Shown one piece after another: positions 1-6,330 of a DNA stretch of 6,593 bases. Each line of letters begins with the position of its first letter. The stretch's first letter is position 1. Source of the DNA: Magnetovibrio sp. (lineage in GTDB: Bacteria > Pseudomonadota > Alphaproteobacteria > Rhodospirillales > Magnetovibrionaceae); contig JAESUA010000132.1 of the NCBI GenBank assembly GCA_016763255.1, positions 1-6,593 on the forward strand, in the 5' to 3' direction. Both the position numbers and the translations under genes were made by a program. Under the pieces are notes generated by a model. The model was given only the letters and a program-made list of their open reading frames with translations. It searched no databases and was not told where the DNA came from.

Positions 1-1164
1 GGGCTGGTCAGCGTTGGGGCCAAACACATGGGGGAAATGGCGAGGTTGAATTTTGCCCAACATCACGTTGCAATCGGTCACCGCCAACGGCCCGCCGCGG
101 CGATAACTGGCTGGGCCGGGGTTGGCCCCGGCGCTGTCGGGTCCAACCCGAAAACGCGCCCCGTCAAAATGTAAAATCGACCCACCACCGGCGGCAACGG
201 TGTGGATGTGCATCATCGGTGCACGCAGGCGCACCCCCGCCACATGGGTTTCAAACACCCGTTCATATTCACCGTGAAAATGAGAGACATCGGTGGATGT
301 GCCGCCCATGTCAAAGCCGATAACTTTGTCAAAACCGGCCAAACCCGCGGTGCGCACCATGCCGACCACGCCGCCCGCCGGGCCGGACAGGATGCTATCT
401 TTGCCCTGGAACAGGCGTGCATCGGTCAATCCGCCATTGGATTGCATGAACATCAAGCGCGTGCCGGACACCTCGGCACTGACCCGATCGACGTAGCGAC
501 GCAAGATCGGCGACAGATATGCATCGACCACCGTGGTATCGCCGCGCGACACCAACTTCATCAACGGGCTGGCCCGATGACTGGTGGAGATTTGATCAAA
601 GCCAATGTCTTGGGCGATCTTGGCGGCACGTTGTTCATGGGCGCTGAAACGATAGCCATGCATGAATACGATGGCGACCGAACGAATGCCCAGCTCATAG
701 GTGTCTTGCAGTTGTTGGCGCAAGGCCGCCTCATCCAGTTCTTCGATCACCGCACCATGGGCGGTGACGCGCTCATCGGCTTCGATGACACGTTCGTGTA
801 ACAGATCCGGCAAGTGAATGTTGCGCTCAAACAAATGGGGGCGATTTTGATAGCCAATGCGTAACGCGTCACCAAAGCCACGGGTGATCACCAACGCGGT
901 GCGTTCACCCTTGCGCTCCAACAGTGCATTGGTGGCGACCGTGGTGCCCATTTTGACGTGCACGATGGCGTCCCCAGGCAATACGGCATCGCTTTCAAGC
1001 CCCATTAGACGGCGCATGCCTTCAAGCGCCGCGTCGGGGTACTGTTCGGGGTTTTCACTGAGCAGCTTTAACGTCGCAATGCAGCCGTTGGGCATGCGTG
1101 CGGCCACATCGGTGAAGGTGCCGCCGCGATCAATCCAAAACTTCCAACCTGATTTTACATCCAT
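1..1164 (-). CDS. 5-oxoprolinase (ATP-hydrolysing), N-terminal part; gene runs off the left edge
   Basis: The family opens the 5-oxo-L-proline ring with ATP to give L-glutamate, in the cytoplasm. The 388 visible codons cover the hydantoinase-A-like half; full-length members have roughly 1,200-1,300 residues and continue into a HyuB-like half, which would lie left of position 1. Visible motifs are DRGGTFTD at residues 12-19, [13 protein letters not shown] at 72-84, SGPAGGVVG at 260-268, [10 protein letters not shown] at 283-292 (actin-like ATP-binding fold), VAAGGGS at 323-329, [12 protein letters not shown] at 341-352 and FGPNADQP at the cut. The WKFWIDRGG opening and the FGPNADQP block favour 5-oxoprolinase over a stand-alone hydantoinase A. 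The start is ATG at 1164, because an in-frame stop lies four codons upstream; no clear Shine-Dalgarno precedes it. Residue 353 is Ser (codon 108-106), where the family usually has Cys. The binding-protein gene upstream on the same strand ends in its own terminator, so this gene probably has its own promoter. Confidence 0.93.
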   Translation of the reverse strand, partial: MDVKSGWKFWIDRGGTFTDVAARMPNGCIATLKLLSENPEQYPDAALEGMRRLMGLESDAVLPGDAIVHVKMGTTVATNALLERKGERTALVITRGFGDALRIGYQNRPHLFERNIHLPDLLHERVIEADERVTAHGAVIEELDEAALRQQLQDTYELGIRSVAIVFMHGYRFSAHEQRAAKIAQDIGFDQISTSHRASPLMKLVSRGDTTVVDAYLSPILRRYVDRVSAEVSGTRLMFMQSNGGLTDARLFQGKDSILSGPAGGVVGMVRTAGLAGFDKVIGFDMGGTSTDVSHFHGEYERVFETHVAGVRLRAPMMHIHTVAAGGGSILHFDGARFRVGPDSAGANPGPASYRRGGPLAVTDCNVMLGKIQPRHFPHVFGPNADQP

Positions 1165-1168
1165 GCAA

Positions 1169-1197
1169 ATAATTTAAAGATAAATCGCCTGTGTTAA
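1169..1197 (-). promoter_or_regulatory. Possible promoter of the 5-oxoprolinase gene, close enough to give a leaderless mRNA
   Basis: On the minus strand, TTAACA (1192-1197, five of six matches to TTGACA) is followed after 17 bp by AATTAT (1169-1174, four of six matches to TATAAT). A start site 6-8 nt beyond the -10 box would fall at or next to the ATG at 1164, which fits the missing ribosome binding site. The octamer CTTTTAAC occurs twice here (1193-1200 and 1207-1214, 14 bp apart), so part of the -35 match may belong to a repeated regulator site. AT-rich DNA gives such matches easily. Confidence 0.3.
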
Positions 1198-1215
1198 AAG
1201 GCCCGCGTTAAAAGC

Positions 1216-1230
1216 ATGGAGTGACTCCAT
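1216..1230. repeat. 15-bp perfect palindrome (7-bp arms), possible operator
   Basis: ATGGAGT and ACTCCAT flank a single central base. It lies between the T-tract of the upstream gene's terminator and the putative 5-oxoprolinase promoter, which is a usual place for an operator. With a one-base centre it would make a poor RNA hairpin, so a protein-binding site is the more natural reading. No regulator family is recognised from it. Confidence 0.4.
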
Positions 1231-1260
1231 AAAAAACCGCCGGGGTTTTGGCCCCGGCGG
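1231..1260 (-). terminator. Rho-independent terminator of the binding-protein gene
   Basis: A 9-bp GC-only stem (1237-1245 with 1252-1260) and a 6-nt loop are followed on the minus strand by six U (1236-1231). It begins 19 bp after the stop codon of the binding-protein gene and should isolate that gene from the 5-oxoprolinase gene downstream. The plus strand has no T-run after the stem, so it acts in one direction. Confidence 0.9.
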
Positions 1261-1279
1261 ATGGTCATGAAATGGTGTC

Positions 1280-2323
1280 TTATCTGATTGGCGGCGCGTA
1301 GAGCAGGCCGCCATCTCGCCACAGGCTGTTCATCCCACGGGGCATGCGAAACGGCGAATCGGAACCGATATTGCGGGCAAAAATCTCAGCGTAATTGCCC
1401 AGCTGCTTGATCACCCGGTAGGCCCATTCATCATCCAGACCGAAGCCTTTTCCGAGCCCCGGTTCCACGCCTAAAAGACGCAGAACCTCGGGGGAATTTG
1501 AATTGGCCCTCATATCATCGACATTGTCGCTGGTGATGTTGAGCTCTTCGGCGGCGATGGTGATCAGGGTGACCCAAGACACCAAGTCGCGCCATTGCGT
1601 ATCGTCACCGCGCACAGCCGGGGCCAAGGGTTCCTTGGAGATGACCTCAGGAAATACGACAAAATCATCGCTGTCATCCAAACGACCGGCATGCACGGCC
1701 GCCAACGCGGAACGGTCATGGATCGCCATTTGGCATCGTCCACCAAAAAATGCCCGCCACATGCCATCCATGGTTTGAAGGGGCACCAAAGTCCATTTCA
1801 CTTGATTTTGTTCTATAAATTCTTCGAGATTGGCGCGCGCCGTTGAGGTGGGCCCAATGGCGCACACGCGAACACCTTTGATGGCCATCGCTTCTTTGAG
1901 GTTTTTTGCACCAAGTTGGGCATGGGCGATAAAACCTTGACCATCGAAGAAGTAAATATTGGGAAAATCAATATTGCGCTGCGTATCACGTGAAAAAGTC
2001 CACGTTGAGCCCGCATGAAGAATATCGATGTCGCCACCTTCAAGGGCGTCAAGCCAGTAGTTGTCGATCTGAATGGCGTTGGCATCCCCCAACACGGCGG
2101 CACCGACCGCACGGCAAAAATCGACATAAAAACCCGTCCATTGGCCGTTTGCGCCGTGAATCGAGAACCCCGGGACACGGTCCGTCACACCGCACTGTAC
2201 GTAACCGCGATCTTGCACCAATTTGAGAGTCGATTCGGTTTTTCTCCCATCGGCCTGTGCACCGGTAACGCACGCCATGACCAACACTGCGGTAGCACCC
2301 ATTACTCCTAATAAACGCTTCAC
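1280..2323 (-). CDS. AapJ-like periplasmic amino-acid-binding protein, orphan (no ABC transporter partners)
   Basis: This 347-residue secreted solute-binding protein (SBP family 3) matches the general L-amino-acid binding protein AapJ in length and layout. The signal peptide is residues 1-24 (KR, hydrophobic core, AQA before Asp25). Family landmarks are C44-GV, GFYVDFCRAVGAAVLGD at 64-80, STWTFSRDT at 106-114, FPEVISKEPLAPAVRGDD at 224-241, AEELNITSDNVDDM at 258-271, LLGVEP at 283-288, IKQLGNYAEIFARN at 305-318 and the terminal GGLLYAPPIR. Arg112 and Asp203 are at the positions expected to hold the ligand's carboxylate and amino groups, by analogy with HisJ. The usual SRNT before TWT is HAGS here, and GTTTE is replaced by PTSTA (158-162), so specificity may differ. 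The start is GTG with GGGAGT 7 nt upstream. No permease or ATPase gene is present. Divergence from a TorS-like kinase suggests a sensing role (inference). Confidence 0.9.
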   Translation of the reverse strand: MKRLLGVMGATAVLVMACVTGAQADGRKTESTLKLVQDRGYVQCGVTDRVPGFSIHGANGQWTGFYVDFCRAVGAAVLGDANAIQIDNYWLDALEGGDIDILHAGSTWTFSRDTQRNIDFPNIYFFDGQGFIAHAQLGAKNLKEAMAIKGVRVCAIGPTSTARANLEEFIEQNQVKWTLVPLQTMDGMWRAFFGGRCQMAIHDRSALAAVHAGRLDDSDDFVVFPEVISKEPLAPAVRGDDTQWRDLVSWVTLITIAAEELNITSDNVDDMRANSNSPEVLRLLGVEPGLGKGFGLDDEWAYRVIKQLGNYAEIFARNIGSDSPFRMPRGMNSLWRDGGLLYAPPIR

Positions 2324-2361
2324 GGCAGCACTCCCATTTTCCCTTTTCCCCGGAATTTAGG

Positions 2362-2392
2362 CATAATCCCCCAGGAGAAGGAGTTTCATATG
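2362..2392 (+). promoter_or_regulatory. Possible -10 box, strong Shine-Dalgarno and ATG in the divergent gap, out of frame with the kinase
   Basis: CATAAT (2362-2367) matches five of six positions of a -10 box; the -35 region (about 2338-2343, TTTCCC) is poor. Next comes the purine-rich AGGAGAAGGAG (2373-2383), an excellent Shine-Dalgarno, exactly 6 nt before the ATG at 2390. That ATG opens an 84-codon frame (2390-2644) that is +1 relative to the kinase, while the kinase frame has TGA at 2391-2393. This signal therefore does not start the kinase as sequenced. The whole gap to the binding-protein gene is only 66 bp, so promoters in both directions must overlap. Confidence 0.5.
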
Positions 2393-2450
2393 ATCTCTTT
2401 TACCGTTAGTGATACTATCCAAACCGCAAGTTCATCAAGGACCAATGAGA

Positions 2451-4856
2451 ATGACGGCCAAGGTGGGGCAGAACAAGCATACGCCAATGCACGGATTAGC
2501 GTTTGTGACGAAAACGCAATCTGCGATTTCAACCAAGCTTTTTCTTGCGCTTGGCTTCATCACCATCACCGCGATCATTGCGGGTGCCGCGTCTATTCTT
2601 GCGTTACAACGGTTTCAAGAAAATTTCGACCTTCTTATCAATAAAGAACTGCCGACCCTGACCGACACCACACATATTAGCCAACTTTCCATGAGTGTCG
2701 CGGGTCGTGGCGCAAACTTAATCTTGTCACCCAACAGCTGGACTCGCATCAACCTCATCGCCCAGGTCGAAGACGATGCCGCATGGTTGGAAGAAATCGT
2801 CAATCGCATTTCGAAAGACACCCTGTCCGGCAACCGCAAAGAAGAACTTTTACACCTCAAGGAGAAGCTCTTCAGTACCTACAACACACTCAACACCTTG
2901 ACCGAAAACCGCATCATTTATGCCGAACGCCTGATCAAAATCGATCAGGGCATGCAGGAACTCCAAGAAGACTTGGTTTCAGTCCAACTCACCACCAACC
3001 TTCCCGACGGCACGTTTATTCCTTCAGGCCCACTGCATCAATGGAATGCATCCATTCATTCGCTCATCTTCATGATGATGAGCACGACACGCCTCAAGCA
3101 CACTGCGCCGCTTGAAAATATGGAAAAACGTGCGCACCGCAAATTGGCCCGTGCGCAAGGACAATTCGCTTACCTGCCAAACGAAGCACGCATTGACGGC
3201 GAAGATATGCTTGAGCGGCTTGTGGGCATAGCGTTTGGTCGCAACGGGTTGTTTCACATTAAAAAGCTAGATTTGGATACCGGCAACCAGATTAACGCTA
3301 CATTGCGCTTAGCGCGCACCATTGCAGAACAATTTATATCCGCATCCGAACTCGCCACCCAAGATATTCACAAGATCATCGCCGATACCAATAAAGACAC
3401 CAGCCGATCCATGGATATTACGCTGCAGGCGATGATCGGCTTTATCTTGGTATCTGCGTTTGTCGCGGTGACGACCTTCCTCTATGTCAGCCGCACGGTA
3501 TTGCGACGCTTGGTCACCTTGCGTCAATCCATGTTGGCCCACGCAGATGGTGAACTGGCCACCATTGACACATCCGGTGATGATGAAATCACCGACATGG
3601 CAAAGTCCCTGAAATATCTGGTCGATACCCTGCATTCACGCGAAGCCGGATTGATGATCGCGCGTGACGAAGCCCAAAAGGCCTCCATCGCCAAGACCCG
3701 TTTCCTGGCCGCTGCCAGTCACGATTTACGCCAGCCATTGCAAGCCCTAAACCTGTTCATCTACGCCCTTGAAAATAAAGAAACCGATCCCGAAAAACGC
3801 GAGATCATCACCTTGATCCGCAATTCACTCGACAGCCTCAAGGAATTGCTCAATACACTTTTGGACATTTCAAAGTTGGAAGCCGGTGTGGTGCAACCGG
3901 CCCTAAAGGACTTTGCCGCGGGCCCAATGATCGAGCGTATTCGTTCTGAGTTAACGGCCGTTGCCTGGGCCAACGATCTTGAATTGCGCACTGTGGAGAG
4001 CAGCGCCAGTATTTTTTCCGATCCATCCCTGCTCGCGACCGTAATACGAAATTTGGTCGACAACGCGATCAAATACACCGAACGCGGCCGCGTCCTGGTT
4101 GGTTGCCGACGACGCAAGGGCAAACTGCGTTTTGAGGTGTGGGACACCGGCCCCGGCATCCCAGCCGACCAACGCGACTTGATATTCCAGGATTTTTATC
4201 AAATCAACAACGAAGCGCGCCAACGCACCCAAGGCTTGGGACTGGGCTTATCCATCGTGCGCCGCATGTCTGATCTTTTGGGCTGTCGTTTGGGTTGCCA
4301 CTCGGTCCCCGGAAAAGGATCCGTGTTCTGGGTTGATGTGCCGCTTTCTGAAACCCGTTTTGTCAGCGAAGAAGTCTTCTACCCAATCCGCTTAAACCGC
4401 GGCGATGCCCATATTGTTATCATCGAAGATGATGAACAGGTGCTGCTGGGACTTAAGTCATTGCTGGAAGGATCGGGTTACACCACCCAAACATTCCTGA
4501 CCGTAAACACCAATGCCATCCGCGACGCATTTAGCGGCGAATCTCCTCCCCCGGACTTAATCATTGCCGATTATCGCCTTGATGCAGAAATGACCGGTGG
4601 AGATGCCATCGAGATGATTCGTACAATATTGGCCGCAAAGGTCCCCGCCATCATCATCACCGGCGATACGGCGCCCGAACGTCTGCGTGAAGCCAAGCAA
4701 AGTGGCTTCCCCATCTTGCACAAACCGGTGATGCCGGAAGAACTAATCGCCATGGTTCATCAGATCCTGTCCGACCAAGACGACGAGCAAAATTACAGCG
4801 CAACCCTCAAATATCGAGAGCCTGAGGCGCGTACTGATACCAAGCTGCAAAATTAG
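2451..4856 (+). CDS. TorS-like membrane hybrid sensor histidine kinase with C-terminal receiver domain
   Basis: This inner-membrane sensor kinase has 801 residues from the chosen ATG. Domains are TM1 (about 30-52), an all-helical periplasmic region (53-322), TM2 (323-346), HAMP (347-399), HisKA (414-480), HATPase (522-632) and receiver (653-774). Catalytic residues visible are phospho-His424 in SHDLRQP, N-box Asn538, DTGPGI at 565-570, the glycine-rich GLGLGL from 595, and receiver E659/D660/D661, Asp707, Thr737 and Lys758. No HPt domain follows. The periplasmic helices resemble the TorS sensor (RF..., then ELPTL near TM1, then SQLSMSVAGRGANLILS), a type that reads a binding protein rather than a small ligand directly. 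SHDLRQP kinases commonly work with LuxR/NarL regulators, and one lies convergently downstream. The start is uncertain. ATG 2451 has AAGGA 9 nt upstream; ATG 2445 shares it at 3 nt; GTG 2409 (815 residues) has none. A much better Shine-Dalgarno at 2373-2383 serves another frame. Confidence 0.93.
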   Translation: MTAKVGQNKHTPMHGLAFVTKTQSAISTKLFLALGFITITAIIAGAASILALQRFQENFDLLINKELPTLTDTTHISQLSMSVAGRGANLILSPNSWTRINLIAQVEDDAAWLEEIVNRISKDTLSGNRKEELLHLKEKLFSTYNTLNTLTENRIIYAERLIKIDQGMQELQEDLVSVQLTTNLPDGTFIPSGPLHQWNASIHSLIFMMMSTTRLKHTAPLENMEKRAHRKLARAQGQFAYLPNEARIDGEDMLERLVGIAFGRNGLFHIKKLDLDTGNQINATLRLARTIAEQFISASELATQDIHKIIADTNKDTSRSMDITLQAMIGFILVSAFVAVTTFLYVSRTVLRRLVTLRQSMLAHADGELATIDTSGDDEITDMAKSLKYLVDTLHSREAGLMIARDEAQKASIAKTRFLAAASHDLRQPLQALNLFIYALENKETDPEKREIITLIRNSLDSLKELLNTLLDISKLEAGVVQPALKDFAAGPMIERIRSELTAVAWANDLELRTVESSASIFSDPSLLATVIRNLVDNAIKYTERGRVLVGCRRRKGKLRFEVWDTGPGIPADQRDLIFQDFYQINNEARQRTQGLGLGLSIVRRMSDLLGCRLGCHSVPGKGSVFWVDVPLSETRFVSEEVFYPIRLNRGDAHIVIIEDDEQVLLGLKSLLEGSGYTTQTFLTVNTNAIRDAFSGESPPPDLIIADYRLDAEMTGGDAIEMIRTILAAKVPAIIITGDTAPERLREAKQSGFPILHKPVMPEELIAMVHQILSDQDDEQNYSATLKYREPEARTDTKLQN

Positions 4857-4873
4857 CGAACCCTAGAGCAAAC

Positions 4874-5512
4874 TTAACCTAGCCCAATACTGGCGCGTGG
4901 GATCAAGCCCAAACGCATGGCTGAATAGGCCGCTTCGGTGCGATTGGTCGCATCCATTGCACTGATGATGGCCGAAATGTGAACCCGCACGGTGTTTTCC
5001 GAAATCCCCAGTTCGCGGGCAATTTCTTTGTTCGAGTTGCCCCTGGCCATAAAGCGCAAAACTTCCAGCTGGCGCTGGGTTAGATTAGGCAAATCAGAAT
5101 TTCCGACACCATGAGCGGATTTACCGTAGCCGGGCGGCAGGCATATGCCGCCGGACAAAACGAGGCGAAGGGAATTCAGCATCACCTCACCGCTGGCTGA
5201 TTTGGGAATAAACCCGCGGGCACCCAATTCCATTGCACGTGAGACCATGGCCTGATCTTCCATCGCCGACAAGATCACCACAGGCATGGTCGCATTCTTG
5301 GCGTTTATGGCCGTCAGGGCCTCCAAACCACTGCCTTCGGGCAGGTCCAGATCCATCAACACCAGATCGATATCCGGCGCACCTTCCGCCGCCTGAATGG
5401 CTTCGCGTCCGGTACCGGCTTCCAGCAATTCAATGCCTTCTTCCATCTGTCTTAAAACCAATACAAGTCCAGCGCGAACCAGCTTGTGATCGTCAACAAG
5501 GAGAATTTTCAT
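4874..5512 (-). CDS. NarL/FixJ-type response regulator (receiver plus LuxR helix-turn-helix)
   Basis: This 212-residue cytoplasmic transcription regulator has the usual size for the family. The receiver (1-120) has the acidic pair Asp7/Asp8, phospho-acceptor Asp54 in LMDLDLPEGSG, Ser82 at the Thr/Ser switch position and Lys104 in FIPKSA, so all activation residues are present. A linker of about 20 residues leads to a LuxR-type helix-turn-helix (about 141-205) with LTQRQLEVL, NKEIARELGI and SENTVRVHI. The ATG at 5512 has AAAGGA 6 nt upstream, and a promoter-like element lies at 5557-5584. The gene converges on the hybrid kinase with 17 bp between stop codons and no terminator visible between them. 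It is the obvious output partner of that kinase (inference from position and family pairing). Targets cannot be read from the sequence. Confidence 0.95.
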   Translation of the reverse strand: MKILLVDDHKLVRAGLVLVLRQMEEGIELLEAGTGREAIQAAEGAPDIDLVLMDLDLPEGSGLEALTAINAKNATMPVVILSAMEDQAMVSRAMELGARGFIPKSASGEVMLNSLRLVLSGGICLPPGYGKSAHGVGNSDLPNLTQRQLEVLRFMARGNSNKEIARELGISENTVRVHISAIISAMDATNRTEAAYSAMRLGLIPRASIGLG

Positions 5513-5556
5513 TCGATTTCCTTTGGTCGGGCCTTCCCTGCGCCCGGGATCAATAA

Positions 5557-5584
5557 ATCATGCAGTTGCATAACCCATTGTCAA
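5557..5584 (-). promoter_or_regulatory. Sigma-70-like promoter of the response-regulator gene
   Basis: On the minus strand, a perfect TTGACA (5579-5584) is followed after 16 bp by CATGAT (5557-5562, four of six matches). Transcription would start near 5550, leaving a leader of about 37 nt with AAAGGA before the ATG at 5512. The heptamer TACTTGT lies just upstream of the -35 box (5590-5596, plus-strand reading) and recurs at 5695-5701. Confidence 0.55.
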
Positions 5585-5714
5585 GAAACTACTTGTTCTA
5601 GAAACACCATAATGACCGCCCATAAAATAATACAAATAGATTACGCACTTCGTCTGTACGGGGAATGTACCATATTTCCACAATGGTTAGAATGTACTTG
5701 TGTGTGTTCATTGG

Positions 5715-5814
5715 TATGCGTCCCCATTCGCGTAGCAATGACATCTCCACTTTGGAGAGCAAGGGGTCTATATCTTAACGCCGGCGAGGTATCCCCTCAC
5801 CGGCGTCTTTTTTT
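5715..5814 (+). ncRNA. Candidate small RNA 1 ending in an intrinsic terminator
   Basis: No plausible plus-strand protein gene precedes the terminator at 5778-5814, so the transcript it ends is probably a short RNA. The 5' end is arbitrary, as no convincing promoter was found; TAGAAT at 5688-5693 is a possible -10 box without a good -35. A hairpin with a 6-bp stem and 3-nt loop (TCTCCA 5744-5749, TGGAGA 5753-5758) precedes the terminator. GGGG at 5763-5766 could pair either with CCCC at 5722-5725 or with CCCC inside the terminator. The sequence matches no RNA family I recognise. Confidence 0.35.
5778..5814 (+). terminator. Rho-independent terminator, plus strand
   Basis: A 12-position stem (5778-5789 with 5795-5806) has one C/A mismatch and a 5-nt loop, followed by C and seven T (5808-5814). 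It points away from the response-regulator gene and so cannot serve it. It sits inside a 131-codon open frame (5486-5881), which argues against that frame being a gene. Confidence 0.88.
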
Positions 5815-5956
5815 GGCCATTGTAGCTGAACAATTTATTCTGCGTGAAATGAAATACATACATCACAAAATCAACTTTTAGATGTGGACCACCCAATCCA
5901 AATCGTCAATGAAAACCCCCACAGCACAACAACCTAAAGTTGCTTATTAAATATGT
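5815..5956. other. AT-rich intergenic stretch
   Basis: Part of this stretch is very AT-rich (5821-5880 is about 28% G+C by count). It holds no credible reading frame. TATTAAAT at 5945-5952 could provide a -10 box for the structured region downstream, but no matching -35 element was found. Confidence 0.4.
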
Positions 5957-6118
5957 AGGTGGATCTGCTTTTAACCACCACCTGAGAGCATGGTGTTCTA
6001 GAGCGCTCATTTAATGACCGCATCGAGCCACAGCTGATATGTCACATAGGTAAAACCGCCCCAACAAAGCCCATCGAGGGACAAGTCATGCAGCACCATC
6101 CAGATGGCGGTTTTTTTT
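5957..6118 (+). ncRNA. Candidate small RNA 2, several hairpins ending in a terminator
   Basis: Two consecutive hairpins are visible: AGGTGG 5957-5962 with CCACCT 5978-5983, and TGAG-A-GC 5983-5989 with GC-G-CTCA 6003-6009. They share base 5983, so one pair must fray. A spacer then leads to the terminator-like element at 6052-6118. CATCGAG occurs twice (near 6021 and 6072). No protein frame fits the stretch. The 5' boundary is set only by the first hairpin. I do not recognise the RNA family. Confidence 0.35.
6052..6118 (+). terminator. Terminator-like element with a long 45-nt loop, plus strand
   Basis: AAAACCGCC (6052-6060) is fully complementary to GGCGGTTTT (6106-6114), and the right arm runs into eight T (6111-6118). 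The stem excluding T is 5 GC pairs; the 45-nt loop is unusually long. It can fold further: CCATC at 6071-6075 or 6096-6100 can pair with GATGG at 6103-6107, which would extend or compete with the main stem. This suggests a branched 3' end rather than a simple hairpin. Confidence 0.6.
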
Positions 6119-6330
6119 GGACTCAAGGCATTGCGAATATTATATGTGCGCAGACGCCATTCCCCTTATTGCTTTATGGGGCTCGAATAATATTATCACA
6201 CCAGTGATTTGGGCGCAGAGGGGTGAACTGCACATATTGTGACTGAATGACGTTGTAATCATTGAACTGTGATTTCTGGGCGTCGGGCTCTATGGGTGAG
6301 AAATAACAATCCAATATATCATTGGTGGTG
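6119..6330. other. Intergenic stretch with short inverted and direct repeats, no gene seen
   Basis: An 8-bp inverted repeat (AATATTAT 6136-6143, ATAATATT 6187-6194) encloses CCCC 6162-6165 and GGGG 6178-6181. TGAACTG occurs at 6224-6230 and 6263-6269, and GTGATTT followed by GGGCG occurs near 6204 and 6269. CCAAT/ATTGG (6311-6315, 6321-6325) forms a small palindrome just before the 72-codon frame. These may be regulatory or chance; no regulator family is recognised. Confidence 0.35.

Noticed and set aside
202..801. 199-codon open frame on the plus strand
   Set aside because: It is antisense to the 5-oxoprolinase gene, whose protein motifs are unmistakable on the minus strand; the plus-strand peptide is low-complexity and His/Ala/Gly-rich.
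2264..2284. Possible lipobox (VMAC, Cys18) in the binding protein, suggesting a lipoprotein
   Set aside because: Met at -2 is a poor lipobox residue and a standard AQA/D cleavage site follows six residues later, so ordinary secretion is more likely.
2015..2311. Plus-strand frames within the binding-protein gene (also 1990-2226, 1503-1778, 1595-1846)
   Set aside because: They are shadows of a well-supported minus-strand gene, without start signals or recognisable domains.
3309..3635. Minus-strand frames inside the kinase (also 3761-4159, 3951-4232)
   Set aside because: They are antisense shadows of conserved HAMP, HisKA and HATPase coding sequence.
5486..5881. 131-codon plus-strand frame after the regulator gene
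   Set aside because: It overlaps the start of the regulator gene, runs through its promoter and a strong plus-strand terminator, and its peptide shows no domain pattern.
6088..6207. 39-codon frame with GAGGG 7 nt before ATG
   Set aside because: The ribosome binding site is good, but the frame crosses the T8 terminator tract and the peptide looks random; kept only as a possible influence on the terminator.
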